Positions 46,272-60,198 of a DNA stretch of 64,000 bases are shown here, one piece after another. How positions within the stretch are numbered: the first letter of the stretch is position 1; every line of letters begins with the position of its first letter. Under the pieces are notes generated by a model. That model did not search any database, was not told the origin of the DNA, and saw nothing but the letters and a program-made list of their open reading frames with translations. This DNA comes from Pelomyxa schiedti (lineage: Eukaryota > Evosea > Pelobiontida > Pelomyxidae): assembly GCA_020536535.1 (NCBI GenBank), contig JAHLWZ010000590.1, forward strand, positions 800-64,799, written 5' to 3'. The position numbers were made by a program, and so were the translations under genes.

Positions 46272-48334
46272 TTACAAAGCGAGCTGGGTTGTGGCTGCGC
46301 TTTCTCCTTCGCTGTCAAAGGTGAGCTCGTGCTTGCCGGTGATGACGCGGGAGCCGTGGGCTGGCTTGAGCTGCACGCGGACGCCGACTTTGAACGTGCC
46401 CCACCCGATCCGCTTGAGGCAGAAGGGTGGCTTGTCTATGGTGATGGATGGAGGCTCGAAGGTAGGATGGAGCTCCCATGTGACGGACTGCACGAAGGGG
46501 CAGGAGGCCGCGTCCAGCTTGAGGTCCCAGGAGTGGTCGTCGGTCTTGCGGGTTTTGTGCCCCTGAATCACTGTGATTGCAGCCGGTAGCACTGCTGATG
46601 TGGTGGTGGTGGAGGTAGTTGGAGGCTTAGAGGCTGCAGTGGGTGACGTTGATGTGGCCGTTGATGACGATGTCAAGGTTGAAGTCTCAGCCGGCGGCTT
46701 TGGGGGTGCCGGGGTGGTTGATGGCTTCGAAGGTGTAGTAGAGGTGGATGAAGAAGTTGCGGAGGATGATGGCGATGTTGTTGTTGCTGCAGATGGTGGT
46801 TCAACGGACGTGGGTGGAGCGGGTACTGCCCTGGCCCCGACATTGACCATGGGAATCCAGTCAAAGGTACCTTTGAGTGCTCCGGAAACCCACCATGTCC
46901 CCAAGGTGTTGCGGTACCGGTCTCCTTCCAATTTTATATCCCAATGGCCTTCTCGGTCTTTCTTGGTCACAACACCAACCCTGCCCAAGTTGCGTGCCTG
47001 AGGGTGGCACACCTTCAATTTTGCGCCAGGGGCGAGGTAGAGAGTCGTACGCACAGACCAGTCACGCTTACCCTCAGCATTGTACGGAATAACAAACGAA
47101 TCTGTCCCAAAGACTGGTCGAGCAAACGGGGATATTTCCAGGCTCAGTAATTGGAGCAACTTTTTGAATGCATCATCCAGTCGAGCCCATATACGCACGG
47201 TGCACTGCACAAGATTGAATAGATTAAATTAGAAATTGGATAGTTACTTTGGCGTCGAGTGCAGTCTGCTGAAGGTTAATAAGAATTGTACCAAGAGCTT
47301 TTGGTGGTTCTTTGCACGCTTTTTTTGCTGGTGTTTTGGCAACCCTATCCGCATTCCTGCAAAGGGGTGAGTTGACCTTAAACCATAAAGATGTGGAGAG
47401 ACTACATTCCAGAAAGGGAACTTCCAAGGCAAAGACATAAATCTATTCTTCTTAGTGGAATTCTTGCAACATGCTCTTCTTACCGGTCTTTTCTTCAATC
47501 TCAAGCATATCATTAAATAAATCATGGCGGAGACTTTCGTCAAATTGTACAACAGGATTGGATGGGTCATACCTGCATATGGTAAAACGAAAGAAAGGTT
47601 ATTTAGGTGGAACCCAACCATGCCCCATGAATCTCGTTGAGTTTTTCTTGTGGAAAGCCTGCCTGAAATTGGAAAATCAGAACGCATCGAGGAAAAGAAT
47701 GGAAGTTACTTTTTGAGGAAGACCATCATGATTCTGATTTACCTGAAAGTAGTGTTTAAATGTTATTCTATAACAAGTTTGGCTGAAGTACCCACGAATG
47801 CAACAGGCCCCCTCTTTCTAGTGCCACCAAAGACAGGTGGGCGAAAGTTGGCTGTGCATCAGTTACACTAGCTAATTTCGGTGCATCGACTATTGTTTCA
47901 GAAGACTGCCAAACAATCAACAAAATGGTAATTTGTGCAAGAATACAGCACACCTTAGTGGCGTAATCGGGGATGCCTGACGACTTGCTTAGACCTGCAC
48001 CACTGTAAGCACAGGTGTGCTTGCTTTTTGCCAAAAGTGCCGCTACAATGGCGAGCTTCGCGTCAAGTACGAATTCTTCATCGAGGTACTCATTCGCCTG
48101 GAGGGGAAAATACGTATTAAAACGTGCTACTCCCCTACACTCTCAACGAACTTTGATAGAGTTGTCTTGATCGGGCCTGTTTGATTTGTCTGATCTGGCC
48201 ACAAGCCTTGGTGCGGGCCAGTCACTGTTGTGCCGCAAACCGTGCATTGCAGATCTAGATCCACTCATGCGCTGTACCACCGCAGATGCCGTGGACGCCG
48301 TAGAGGGAGTCGACTTGCTTGTTGTCTTTGACAT
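46272..48334 (-). CDS. sirtuin - YEATS domain fusion protein
   Basis: ATG 48334 starts a Ser/Thr-rich leader. SIR2 motifs follow over several introns: TCAYSGAGLSKSSGIPDYA (NAD-binding GAG), AQPTFAHLSLVALERGGLL, VNQNHDGLPQKAGF (QNxDGL), EIHGAW (catalytic His), YDPSNPVVQFDESLRHDL, and the C-terminal block ALGTILINLQQTALDAKCTV with LDDAFKKLLQLLSLEI, closest in pattern to SIRT6/SIRT7-type enzymes. The usual four-Cys zinc site is not visible. The same exon that ends the sirtuin core continues through a beta-rich segment and a Thr/Ser/Pro linker into a YEATS domain: HSWDLKLDAASCPFVQSVTW, HPTFEPPSITIDKPPF, GWGTFKVGVRV and KHELTFDSEGE. NAD-dependent deacylase plus acyl-lysine reader in one nuclear protein. 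Confidence 0.85.
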
Positions 48335-48596
48335 GTCACGTGTCGGTTTTTTTTTTTTTTTAGGTTCAAAAACGAAGGAAACGGCCTTAAGAACGGAGAT
48401 TCAATTGGTCGGCATTTCCACTCCAATTGCCGAAGTGGGGGTGAGACCTCTTTCACCCACTCTCCTCCGTTCGACGTGAGTCCCCCCTCATCAGTTCACA
48501 GTGGGCGAAACTCTGCTGCTTTCTGGGAACTTCGAAAAGGAGAAAAAGACAAAAAGGTCCTTGAGTTAATACACCCGTTGCTGCTCGGAACTTCAG

Positions 48597-50398
48597 ATGA
48601 AACCGGCGCGCAATAAGCCAGTGTCGGCAACGTCGTCAGCCGGCAACACCCCGCTGTCGTCCCAACGCGGCCCAACTTCGTCGGCCACAGGCAGGCCCCA
48701 TCACCAGCAGCAGCAGCGTGCGCGGAAGCCCACCAACCAACAGCAGCCAGGGGGCGGGGGCACGGGCACGCCACACTCCGTGGCCCAGTCCACGCCGTCG
48801 TCCCACAACTCCAGCAGGCAGAACCTCCTCCGGCACTCCCAGGCCCGCACCAAACCACACGAAGACGACGCGGTCCACGCTCACGGCAGCAGCAGCTACG
48901 ACGGCGGCGGCGACGACGACGACGCCGACGCGGAGCGGGCCGGCCGGCGGTCGCCGTCGCCCTCCTCCTCCGGCGGGCGGCGTGGCGCCGAGGCCGACGA
49001 CAGGGTCCGCCCAATGGGGGCTTCCATCCGCTCCAAGCCCCGCTCGCGTTCGCCCTCCCCATCCGACGGGGACGGGGACGAGGACGACGACCGCCGGCGC
49101 GACGACGGCGACTCATCGGGGTCGCCCGAGACTCTGCAAGTAAAGCCCGTGAGTAGTAGCACGAGACGACCACAAGCCCGCGAGAACAGCAACGCAAACA
49201 ACACCACCAACAACAACAACAACAGCAACACCACAGCCAACATGCCCGAAATTCGCGGAAGCAAGGTCAGGCTGCCCCCTATTCGAGACAAACGTGGGCG
49301 CCCGCCCCCTCCTTCTGGGAATGTGGCTGCTGCTACTACTGCTACTGCCACCACTACCACAACCACGACCACATCATCGTCTGCGAATCTCGGGAGCAGC
49401 CCTTTGGCGCAGTCGGCCTCGGTGTCTGCCACTACCGCCGCGACTATTGAGAACTTGCGTAAGACCAATGTGCAGTCCACCACCGCGCAGCAGATGCTCT
49501 CCGTGCCAACTGGAATGCAGTCTGGTGTCAACTTCCAGCTCATGGTAACAGGGCAAATAGAGTCTTGTCAGGTATACACTCGTTCTTGTGCTTCGTGGGT
49601 GTTGTGTTGGTCTACCTGGTCGTTTTGGATTTCATGCCCACACATCAGATAGCAGGATCCAGTTCTCTTCTCGCGAGGTATGAATTCGTCCATGGGAATG
49701 ATTGGACCATTATATCTGTATGTACTTCTTGGAAACACAAAAATTCGCATCACTCCATTTCATCGACTTTTCAGGGAGTGGAAAAAGGAATCACCCAAAC
49801 CAGTCTACAAACTTCCTCTGACATGGAACACACCAACGGCCCTGTGGCCGTGTGGAACCATCCACTTGAAATAGCTTTTAGCTCCAATAATCCGTACGTA
49901 ACTCCTTAATATTACCTTGCTCACTTGTCTAGATACGGGTGGCCACAGCTAGTTGTATGTGTATATGGCCCCGATTTTCTGGGACGGGAGGTTATTCAAG
50001 GCTATGGGGTTATGCATTTACCCATAAGCTCTGGCAGGTAGTTGTACAGTCAATAAATTCAAATGAAACTCAACCAACTACTTAAGCAAGTCGAACTAAC
50101 TGTGGGTGCAGATTTGTAAAGTACATGACATTATGGACTCCACTATCACCTTCATCAATGGAACAAATGACCACGTTTTTCATTGGTCAAAGACCAGAAT
50201 ATATAAATCCCATATTCATAAGCCAAGGCGCCGGCAGAGAAGGTATTTCCTCTTTTTTCCACAATATTCTAAAATGTCCCTTCAGTAACAAAGGTTCGAT
50301 CATATGGGAAACTGAAAGTTTCCCTCGATGTAATTACAAAGGGAATGACAGCTATGGGCTATTCTAAGCCCTCAACAAACCCCTCCCAACTTCTGTAA
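48597..50398 (+). CDS. B9D1: B9D1, MKS/B9 transition-zone protein with long disordered N-terminus
   Basis: The C-terminal 200 residues match B9D1 block by block: VNFQLMVTGQIESCQ, FVHGNDWTIIS, GVEKGITQTSLQ, GPVAVWNHPLEIAFSSNNPY, GWPQLVVCVYGPDFLGREVI, GYGVMHLPISSGR, FFIGQRPEYINPIFISQGAG, REVTKVRSYGKLKVSLDV and KGMTAMGYSKPS, ending in TAA at 50396-50398. Family role: part of the MKS module at the base of the cilium that gates membrane-protein entry. About 310 N-terminal residues are Ser/Gln/Asp/Arg/Thr-rich, low complexity and mostly GC-rich, and have no counterpart in the usual 200-aa protein. ATG 48597 is in the same open frame as the B9 start, so the extension is directly supported. Confidence 0.92.
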
Positions 50399-50433
50399 AG
50401 TGTAACCAAAAACAAAAAAAAATGTGTTTAAAT

Positions 50434-51438
50434 TCAACACAGTGTTGTGTATTCACCAGGAACAAGGGGTGCCAAACCAAGTTCCCTTACATAAGCAACA
50501 TCACTCACACCATAGCCGGTAACAAATACATTTCCCGCATAACCCCTAGCATTGAGCTTGGCAAGGTAATTCTTAATGTCCGCAAGGGAAGCGTGTTCCT
50601 CACTCCCATTCCTGCGAGCATCCAGCACAACAGTACTTGCAACAGAGAGTGCATCATAAAGTGGCTCACAGAACCCTGAATCAGCACCATATCCCAGAAT
50701 GGCCTTCCCGGCATAATACCTGCAAAAAAGGTATTACACAGCTGTTTTGAAAAGGGGGCAAAGAATGAGTAGAACATACAATATGAAACCATATGTAGGT
50801 GTTGAAGAGTGCCTGCACAACAAAGTCTCAATTTGGACCCTCACAGAGGGTGACAATTCCACATCAGACTTGGATCCCACAATCCCAAAGGGCGGTGACG
50901 TCGAGACCGGGGTGGCCGCGGGCAAGTCCAACCAATGTTTGGCCCAGTATCCCTCTAGTGGCAGTCCAGTCTCAAACAAATTGCTAAATTCGGCCATCCT
51001 GTGGAGCCTGAGCTCGACACCAACCGGCTGGGCTGCGATAACTATCTTGCGACGATCTGCCACAGGGGCAGATGTCGCCAGGACGAAGGGAAGCTCGGCA
51101 GCGTGGTCACTGTGATTATGGGTGACAAGAATGTGGCTGGGAAGGCTCTAGTGTATATGGTCAGAGAGTGATTAGTGTGATGCCCTGTAAGTAAGGGAAG
51201 TAACAGGGCGAGGGCGATGGCGGCGGAGTGTTGCATTATTATGGGATAGTGACTGACAAACGGTGTAATGGGACAAGAAGCAACGAGTGACACCGTAGCC
51301 GACGTCGACCACCATCAGAGGCGACGGCGAGGCAGTTTCAGAGGGAGGCCGTGCGCATTCAAGGGCAAACGAGGAGCAAACCTCGCCTGTGTATATGCTG
51401 TCACCTCCCTTGCCGACTCCACAGCACCAGAGCTTCAT
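50434..51438 (-). CDS. metallo-beta-lactamase-fold hydrolase
   Basis: ATG 51438 gives MKLWCCGVGKGG and a short beta-rich first exon (PLMVVDVGYGVTRCF). After an intron comes LPSHILVTHNHSDHAAELPF, with the HXHXDH metal-binding motif. Further on: RRKIVIAAQPVGVELRLHRM, PVSTSPPFGIVGSKSDVELS, GYGADSGFCEPLYDALSVAS (Asp ligand region), VLDARRNGSEEHASLADIKN and GYAGNVFVTGYG. The order is that of small RNase Z/cyclase-like lactamase-fold enzymes with two metals. Substrate unknown. The interval 51439-51862 upstream has no supported gene and probably serves two promoters. Confidence 0.7.
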
Positions 51439-51862
51439 CCCCAAACAGAAAAAAAACGAGGGGAAACAGGGTTGATGTCAACAGAACAACGAACAGCTAG
51501 TGGGCAGAAGCAGCCCTCTTTGATTCGAGATGGGCGTCCAGAGTTGGTTGGTACATTATACAGTTAAGGGTGAGAGATGGTGGGCGGTTAGAGAACCAGC
51601 TATTCAACTAAGATCAGGTGGTCCAAAACGAGTTGCAGATTTTCTAATGATAGTAGGCCGAGGCCATTTTTATCCTGTGATGTTTCTGTCAGTTTTGGTT
51701 CCATAAAAACCCACGTGGACATTTTTTTCCATCAGCCATTTTTTTAACATTGGATCTGGTGCGAATTACGAAGCGCAAGCCGCGGTACTAACGACAAACA
51801 CGCCAACCGAAACGAAACGAACATCTATAAATGACCTTCGTTTTAACATCGCGCGTCCCATA

Positions 51863-53810
<1,948 letters not shown>

Positions 53811-53918
53811 CTATAAATGGAAGGGCACCACACATGTACAAGGATCAGATAGAGAATCAATCATTCAAGCAAGCGCACTCACTCTGTGGCACCAAATTTT
53901 GGTTTTCGGTTTTTTTTT

Positions 53919-54999
53919 CTAGGTTATTTGTTGTTCTTGTTTTTGTAATAAAACCGCTTTATTTTTCTGGTACTCTGTTTCCCACAACTTTAGTGCTTGC
54001 ACCTGATAAGAAGCCAGTGAGACTTGGCTTCGTGCTGCTCGAAGGTGCGTGATGGAGTCCTCAACAGTGGCACAAACCCCACATTTTATCAGAACTGCAC
54101 AGGCCACTGTGGCACTGCGCCCAATGCCATAACTGTGGTTTGTTGTTAGAGAGGAAGTATTTAGGGTGACTTTTCGCTTGCCAGCAGTGAATCAAAACTG
54201 GTTTGTTGGCCTTTCTCTCTGCCAGGACCCAGGATGTTGCTTTCTCAATATTTTGAGGGGACAGCGGTTCCATCCCAGGTTGGTATATTCAAGTAATTTC
54301 CAAAACGGTGTATCTATTGGCCTAAGATCACTTTAATTCTGTGGTACCTTACAGAAGGGAGTTCGCAAGTGAGGTCAAGAACGCTCTCAAAGGGGGGTCC
54401 TTGTGGGGATGTTAGGTTTGTCTCGGAAAAAGTACTTGCTTGCAGAAGCCCACGACGCGTCAAATTTAACGAATGCAGGGAAGCCGCCAAGGTATATACC
54501 ATCGTGAATTTTACTTTAACAGTTAATATCTTAGCAAGAAATGCTAATATTAAAAGAGTACCTAATAACAGGCAACCCCTTACGCGGCAAAATGATTCTT
54601 TTGAAGTGGATATACCACAACTGAGCCAAAATCCACGGACCAAAGATAATCAACACAATCACAGGAATGGCACCAGTGTCTTCGCTCTTCCTGCAGGTTT
54701 TTTTTTGTAAAAAAAGATTCACCGTAAATATGAATAGCTCCTATTTGAAGGTAATCATCATGGCCATACATAGTGATCGTGTTACAATTAGTAGCCATTG
54801 ACCATGCCACGATACCCAACGTGAAACCGACGTGGGCCAAAAACGCCCCCAACACGCACGCCCACCCGAAACTCCCATAATCGCGCAACGAGGCAGCGGG
54901 CGGGGAACATAGAGTGCGTAAAACGACTGCTGCCGAAGCGGCACAGGAAGCAACCGACAGCGACGACAGAAACACCACACGACGCACGCTGAACGACAT
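53919..54999 (-). CDS. membrane-anchored dual-specificity protein phosphatase
   Basis: ATG 54999 (MSFSVRRVVFLSSLSVASC) starts an N-terminal part with several hydrophobic segments (VVFLSSLSVASCAASAAVVL, CVLGAFLAHVGFTLGIVAW, and after an intron AIPVIVLIIFGPWILAQLW and a fourth). The phosphatase domain follows with DLTCELP, then an exon with SPQNIEKATSWVLAERKANK and PVLIHC. Across a 49-nt GC-AG intron (54133-54181) the signature completes as HCCYGIGRSA, fitting HCX5R. It ends VALIKCGV-like helix and RAARSQVSLASYQ, with TAG at 53919. Catalytic Cys and Arg are present. It resembles bacterial and eukaryotic YnbD-type membrane phosphatases. Confidence 0.75.
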
Positions 55000-55337
55000 T
55001 CCGCGAAGCACAGGTGGTAGTTGTGATTGGAACCAACTTAAGGGTTTCTCAGAGATGGGATGCTTCCTGGCATAAACACGCGCACCAACAGGAATGCGGG
55101 AACAATATCAAGTGCCGAATGATTCGATTTCTGATCAATTTGCTCACGACTTGGTGTCAGATCCATGTTCGTTTGTCAACAGCTTGTATTTCGGAACTTA
55201 AAAAAAAAAAAAAAAGAAAAAACAGTAGCCGAACGTGCCGTTACAGCTCAACACAGTGTTCTTTGTGCGTCTTTAATCGTTCATTTGCGTGTTTCAACTC
55301 ACTGCTGCAGTACCAACAAACCCGCAGATCTCCGTAA

Positions 55338-57132
55338 ATGCAGTGGTTATCCAGTTGGTGGGGCTCCGGATCTAATGCTCCTATTCCTACCGGCGATGAC
55401 TTTCACGGCGAGGTTCCTGTTTCTTCGTACATTCCTACGACCTCGTATGCTCTGGCAAGGAAGCCTCGTGTGTTGAGATTTTCACCGGACCAGTTTTTTA
55501 GACTCAACATACCGCCTTCTGGTTCTCCGAGTGTTAGGGCTGCTTATGATGTATGTACTCCTACCTTTCGCTTTCGGTTTGACTCAAACTATACAAGTAC
55601 CCTCTTGTATCAAATGTCGATATCGCAGACGAGCAGACTCTGAAAATTTCGTTTGCTAAAGATGGAGTGCCTCCACTTGTTTTCAGATCCAAGAATGGAA
55701 CCGAAGCACAAACTGTCGTTACTACATTGCGCAACAAATGTAACTTAACGGCGGCATCACCGCGTTATGGCTTTGTGTCCTCCTACTGCCGTGCAAATGA
55801 CAGCGCTCGCGCTCACAACATATCTCCCGATCTGCAGGAAAGTGCACATAACATTATATCCTCACATAGAACACCGAGTGGACCCCATTCTTCAACACTA
55901 CCAACTGCTTATGTTCCTGGCACTATGCGTGAGGGGCCTCTTGCAGTAGTTATTGATACTGGTAGCCATATGTGTAAACTCGGTTATGCTGGTTATGAGG
56001 CACCTTTCGTCTGCGTTCCAACAGTTGTTGGTGCCCCCCGCACTTCAACGGGCATGGGGCAACAAGAATTGATTGTAGGGGCTGAGGCAAAAGCCTTACA
56101 CAGCAAGCTGGCTCTGAGAAACCCAGTCACTCGCGGAGTTATCCAAAATTGGGAAGATATTGTCCACATTTGGACGCAGGGTTATCGAGTAAGCAACGCT
56201 TTTCCTCAAATTCTTTACTCACCCAATCAGATTTTAGGTGCTAAACCACATGAGCACCCTGTCTTGTTGACCGAGTCTATAAACAATCCCCGACAATGCC
56301 GTGCCAACATGGCTTCTATCATGTTTGAATCCTTCAAAGTACCGTCTTTGTATTTTGTTGTTCAGCCAGTTCTTTCTCTGCTCGCACAAGGACTAAGCTT
56401 TGGTATGGCGGTTGATGTTGGAGATGGCGTTATACAGTGCGTTCCAGTCTCCAATGGCGCGCCAGTACCTCGTTGCAGCAGGGTACTGGATTTTGCCGGC
56501 CAAGATATTACAAACTACTTAATGTCTTTGTCAAATGATGAAATGGGGAGGTAATACTCGTCGTGCAGTGTCCTTCCACTTACCTGTCTTTTAGGTCTAC
56601 ATGTCCTGGTTTAACTGGTGATTTCCTGGGAGCAGAAAAGCTGAAAGAAGAAAATGCAAGAATACTACTTAATCCCACCTGGGGAACCTCAAGGGTAGTG
56701 ACCAGTACTTCCACAACAACGACGTCTTCGTCAAGTGCTTTCACTCAGTGCATGGAGTTGTTATTTAACCCATCCTTACTGTTCGGAGCTAAGACCGCTA
56801 ATGTGGGTTTGCACACCGCCGTCTGGGAGGCTATCAAAGCTTGCACTGACCCAGAGCTACAAACCCAAATGCTGGCCTCTATTGTACCAAGTGGTGGTAC
56901 AACCAATGCCAGTGGATTTGATGAAAGACTTAGGCAAGAGCTTACTGTTCTAGCACCTCCCCAAATGAACGTGCAAGTACTCCAACCACACCCCAAACGT
57001 AACCGGGCCTATTCTGCGTGGATTGGTGGCTCCACTCTGTGCTCTCTGCCCATGTTTGACCAAATGCTCATCAGCAAAGCACAGTATGATGAATACGGAG
57101 CTTCTGTGCTCAACAACTGCTGGATGTCTTGA
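55338..57132 (+). CDS. PH-like domain fused to a divergent actin-related protein
   Basis: ATG 55338 opens about 190 residues before the actin fold. After LARKPRVLRFSPDQFFRL and NIPPSGSPSVRAAYD an intron leads to YPLVSNVDIADEQTLKISF, then VFRSKNGTEAQTVVTTL, the strand pattern and terminal helix of a PH-like domain resembling the N-terminal one of RME-8/DNAJC13. The actin part begins GPLAVVIDTGSHMCKLGYAG, with RNPVTRGVIQNWEDIVHIW, VLLTESINNPRQCRANMA, FVVQPVLSLLAQG, AVDVGDGVIQCVPV (phosphate loop 2), DFAGQDITNYLMSL, and at the end AYSAWIGGSTLCSLPMFDQM, ISKAQYDEYGASVL. Core nucleotide-binding elements are present; the family (conventional actin or Arp) is not clear. Two introns. Confidence 0.8.
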
Positions 57133-57268
57133 CCCACTCCCTTTCCTTTTGTTTTTTTTTGGCTTTGCGCCTGGCACAACAACAAACAACACAACATGTA
57201 GATTTTTTCTTTGTCAAATTTCTATTGTTCCTCCAAAGGTGACTTGTTTCTCAGTCCGGGCCCCCAGA

Positions 57269-59978
57269 CTAGAAGCCCAGAGCCCTGCGCCGCGCCGCAG
57301 CGTCCTGGTACCCAAGGGACTCCGCCTTGCCATACAAACTAGCAGCTTCCTTGGGGTTCTTGGGCACCCCGGTGCCGGACTCGTAGCACAGTCCCAAGTG
57401 GTAGAGAGCCCGGCCGCTCGAGGGGTGTGCCAGCGTGGCCTTGCTCAGCAGGGCGTAGCACTGGCCGGGGTCCGCGACGGTGCCGACGCCGGTCTTGAAG
57501 CACAGCGCGACGTTGATCTCGCCGTCGGGGTTGCCGATCGCCTTGGACTTGACGTAGAGCTGCAGGGCGCGCTTGCCGTCCTTGGGGATGGTGGCGGTCC
57601 CGCCCTCGTAGATGGCGCCGAGGGCGTTGGCGGCCGCGGCGCTGCCGGCCGCGCAGGCGCGCTCGTACCACTCCACGGCGGACTCGACGCTGGCGGGCCG
57701 CGAGTACTTGCCATAGTGGCTCCACGTGGCCACCTCGTACAGCGCCTCGCAGTCCCCCGACTCGGCCGCCTTGGCGACGAGCCTGACGCCGCGCTCCGTG
57801 TCCTGCGGCGTCGCCGGCGTCTTGGCCAGGAGCTCCGCGCCGAGGATGTAGCCGGCGCCGGTGTGGCCCAGCGCCACCGCCTTCTCGAAGGCTGCCGTGG
57901 CCGCCGCGGCGTCCTGCGCCACTCCGACGCCGTCGCGGAGCGACACGCCCCAGAGCGAGAGTGCGCCGAGGAATCCGGTCTGCATCGACTTGCGGTACAG
58001 GGATGCCGACTTGCCTTTGTTCACAGGGGTCCCCCAGCCGAACTCGTGCTGCCTGGCCAGTAGGTACATGGCTCCGCCGTGGTTTTGGCGCGCGAGGTGG
58101 TGGAAGGCCCGGAACGAAACGGCGTAGTCCTCGAGCACGTAGAACGCCCACATGCCGATAAAGAAGGAGACGGCCGAGTTGGTGAAGCCAGGAAACTGTG
58201 CCTGCAGGTCATTGTAAAGTTCAGTGCCGTCGTCAATTGCTTCAGAATTCTGGAACTGGTGGATGTTGATGCTGTTTTTCAGAGCCGTCTCTCGCAGCGG
58301 GCAAACCCCAATCATGCACTCAGGTGGAGGGGCAGGAAGTGCTGCCGTTCCATATGTTAAGACCAAGGCCCTGTACACAATAATAGCTGGGAAGTAGAAT
58401 GTGCCCATCTTGCGTGCTGCGTGCATTGCTTTCTTAAGTGTGCGTACACAATCTTTCAGGTTGCCACACTCCCATTGTTGCAGTGATTCCGTTACCCACT
58501 GCTTGGCATTGCGCTTTTTCTTCTTTGGTTTGGTAGGTTCGCCTCCTGAAGACAGTAGAGGAGAAGGCGAGGGTTGAGTTGTTGGGTTTGGGGGTTGGAC
58601 AGGGTTTGGAGTAGGTGTGACTGGTTCTGGTTTCGTCACTAATGTAATGAGAGGTGACTGGAACATTGCAGCAGCTTGTACGGCAGCCATTGCTGCTTTT
58701 TCGTGCCGGTGTTTGTGGCGTCTGGGCTGGGAGACATCTGGAGATGAAACGGTAGTTTCTGATGAACTGGTTGTTGATTCTGAAGATGATACTTGGGGAG
58801 TTGTAGCAATCACAGGGTTTGGTGTTACCACAGGATTTGGTGTTACTACAGGGTTTGGCGTTACTGTTGGTTGTGCAACCGGGGGACTGGCAAGTGTCAC
58901 ATCTAAAATAAGGTGACAAGATAGACTGACAAAAAAAAAGAGAAACTTGATGTCTTGACCAGATCTCCTAGAAGCAATGGGGAGTTTTGCATTGCTAAGT
59001 CAACTACAATCAGAGATGGGGTGTCCACAACTGATGTTACCATTAATTCTGTTTCCGGTTCTAAAAGAACCTCTGTTTAATGTGAGTGCTGCACTGTTTT
59101 CCAGTGAATGGAAACAACCTTTCTCTGCGGGAATACAAGAAAAAGGTGACACGTCATAGCCCCAGCAATCACCTCGAATTATGAAAAGAGTTCCTTGACA
59201 TTGTCCAGTTTTCTTATCTTTTATAAAGCCTTTGGTGACTTCCATGTCAACAGAAGTGGAGCTCATCGTGTGCCATACAACCTTATTGCCTGTTTGAAAG
59301 GGTTGGGGAAAATTTTAAACCCCAAGAAGGCTTTGGCATTTACCAGGAAAATAATGTGCACTGTCAGTGTTGACTCGTGATGTTATCCCCCTAAAGAGTG
59401 CTGCGCCTGGGGGGTAAAACTTCGGCAGTGACCTCAACGCCTGAAGGAGAAGGAAAATGTATCCCCTCCAACGTCTCAGTTGAAGCATATTGCGTTGGAA
59501 CAGAGCTCTGTTTAAAATACAGTAGGGGTTGTTATCCCCAAGGTCACCAAAGTCAAAAGTGTACAAGGCAATTGCAGCAGCTAGGAAACCCAAAGTCAGC
59601 CAAAAGAACTATAACTTGTGCCACATTCCCTAAATAGAAAAACATACCATGTTCGAGAGATATAGGAGGGCATTTTCCCGCCACGGATTTTGCCACTTCC
59701 ATGCACACTTCTGTCACCTATTGGAGGAAAGAAAACCCATAAGTAGTCTATCATATAAAAAAACAAACAAACAAACACGCAGGGAAGTGGTGTCTAAAGC
59801 CTACATTTTCCACATTGGCTATCTTTGTGTCATTGCACGCCTCCCTCAAAGTAGCAGGGGGCACAAAATCCGCGGGGTAAAGCCTCACCAAGTCCCCAAG
59901 TGATTTTATCGCCGCATCAGCATCCAACATGGAAGTCTTGCGTGAAAAACCCGGCGTGCCCGTTGTCGTTGCCGTCAT
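57269..59978 (-). CDS. ADP-ribosyltransferase (R-S-E class) fused to Sel1 repeats
   Basis: From ATG 59978, several short exons encode an ART fold: YTFDFGDLGDNNPYCILNRA, ALRSLPKFYPPGAALFRGI (the Arg of R-S-E), MSSTSVDMEVTKGF (the S-T-S strand), GTLFIIRGDCWGYDVSPFS and PAEKEVLLEPE (E-X-E, completed across an intron). A 44-nt intron with a GTTTCT donor (just downstream of the LLLGDL block) joins in frame to a Pro/Thr linker with repeated VVTPNP units, then at least five Sel1-like repeats (AMYLLARQHEFGWGTPVNKG, LGALSLWGVSLRDGVGVA, ALYEVATWSHYGKYSRPAS, ANALGAIYEGGTATIPKD, ALYHLGLCYESGTGVPKNPK), ending at 57269. All three catalytic positions are present. Likely an intracellular mono-ADP-ribosylating enzyme with a protein-binding solenoid. 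Confidence 0.75.
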
Positions 59979-60198
59979 TCCTTTTATTGATTGTACAAAG
60001 CCACTCTGGTTGGTTTGTTTTTGTCTGATTCCAGGAAGAATGGGTTGAAAAATAAAACTAACAACAGCCAAAGAGCTGTTCGTTTTTCGTTGTGGTTTCC
60101 TTTCCATAAAAACATTCGTAAGAATCGTTTATTATGGCAAGAGAAACCATCTTTTGATGCGCCGGCTGAGTCTTTCGCTTATGATTACTGCTGCGTGT

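Noticed and set aside
48496-49197. Minus-strand Arg/Cys-rich frame opposite B9D1
   Set aside because: It is a shadow of the low-complexity B9D1 leader, with no domain and no splice logic.
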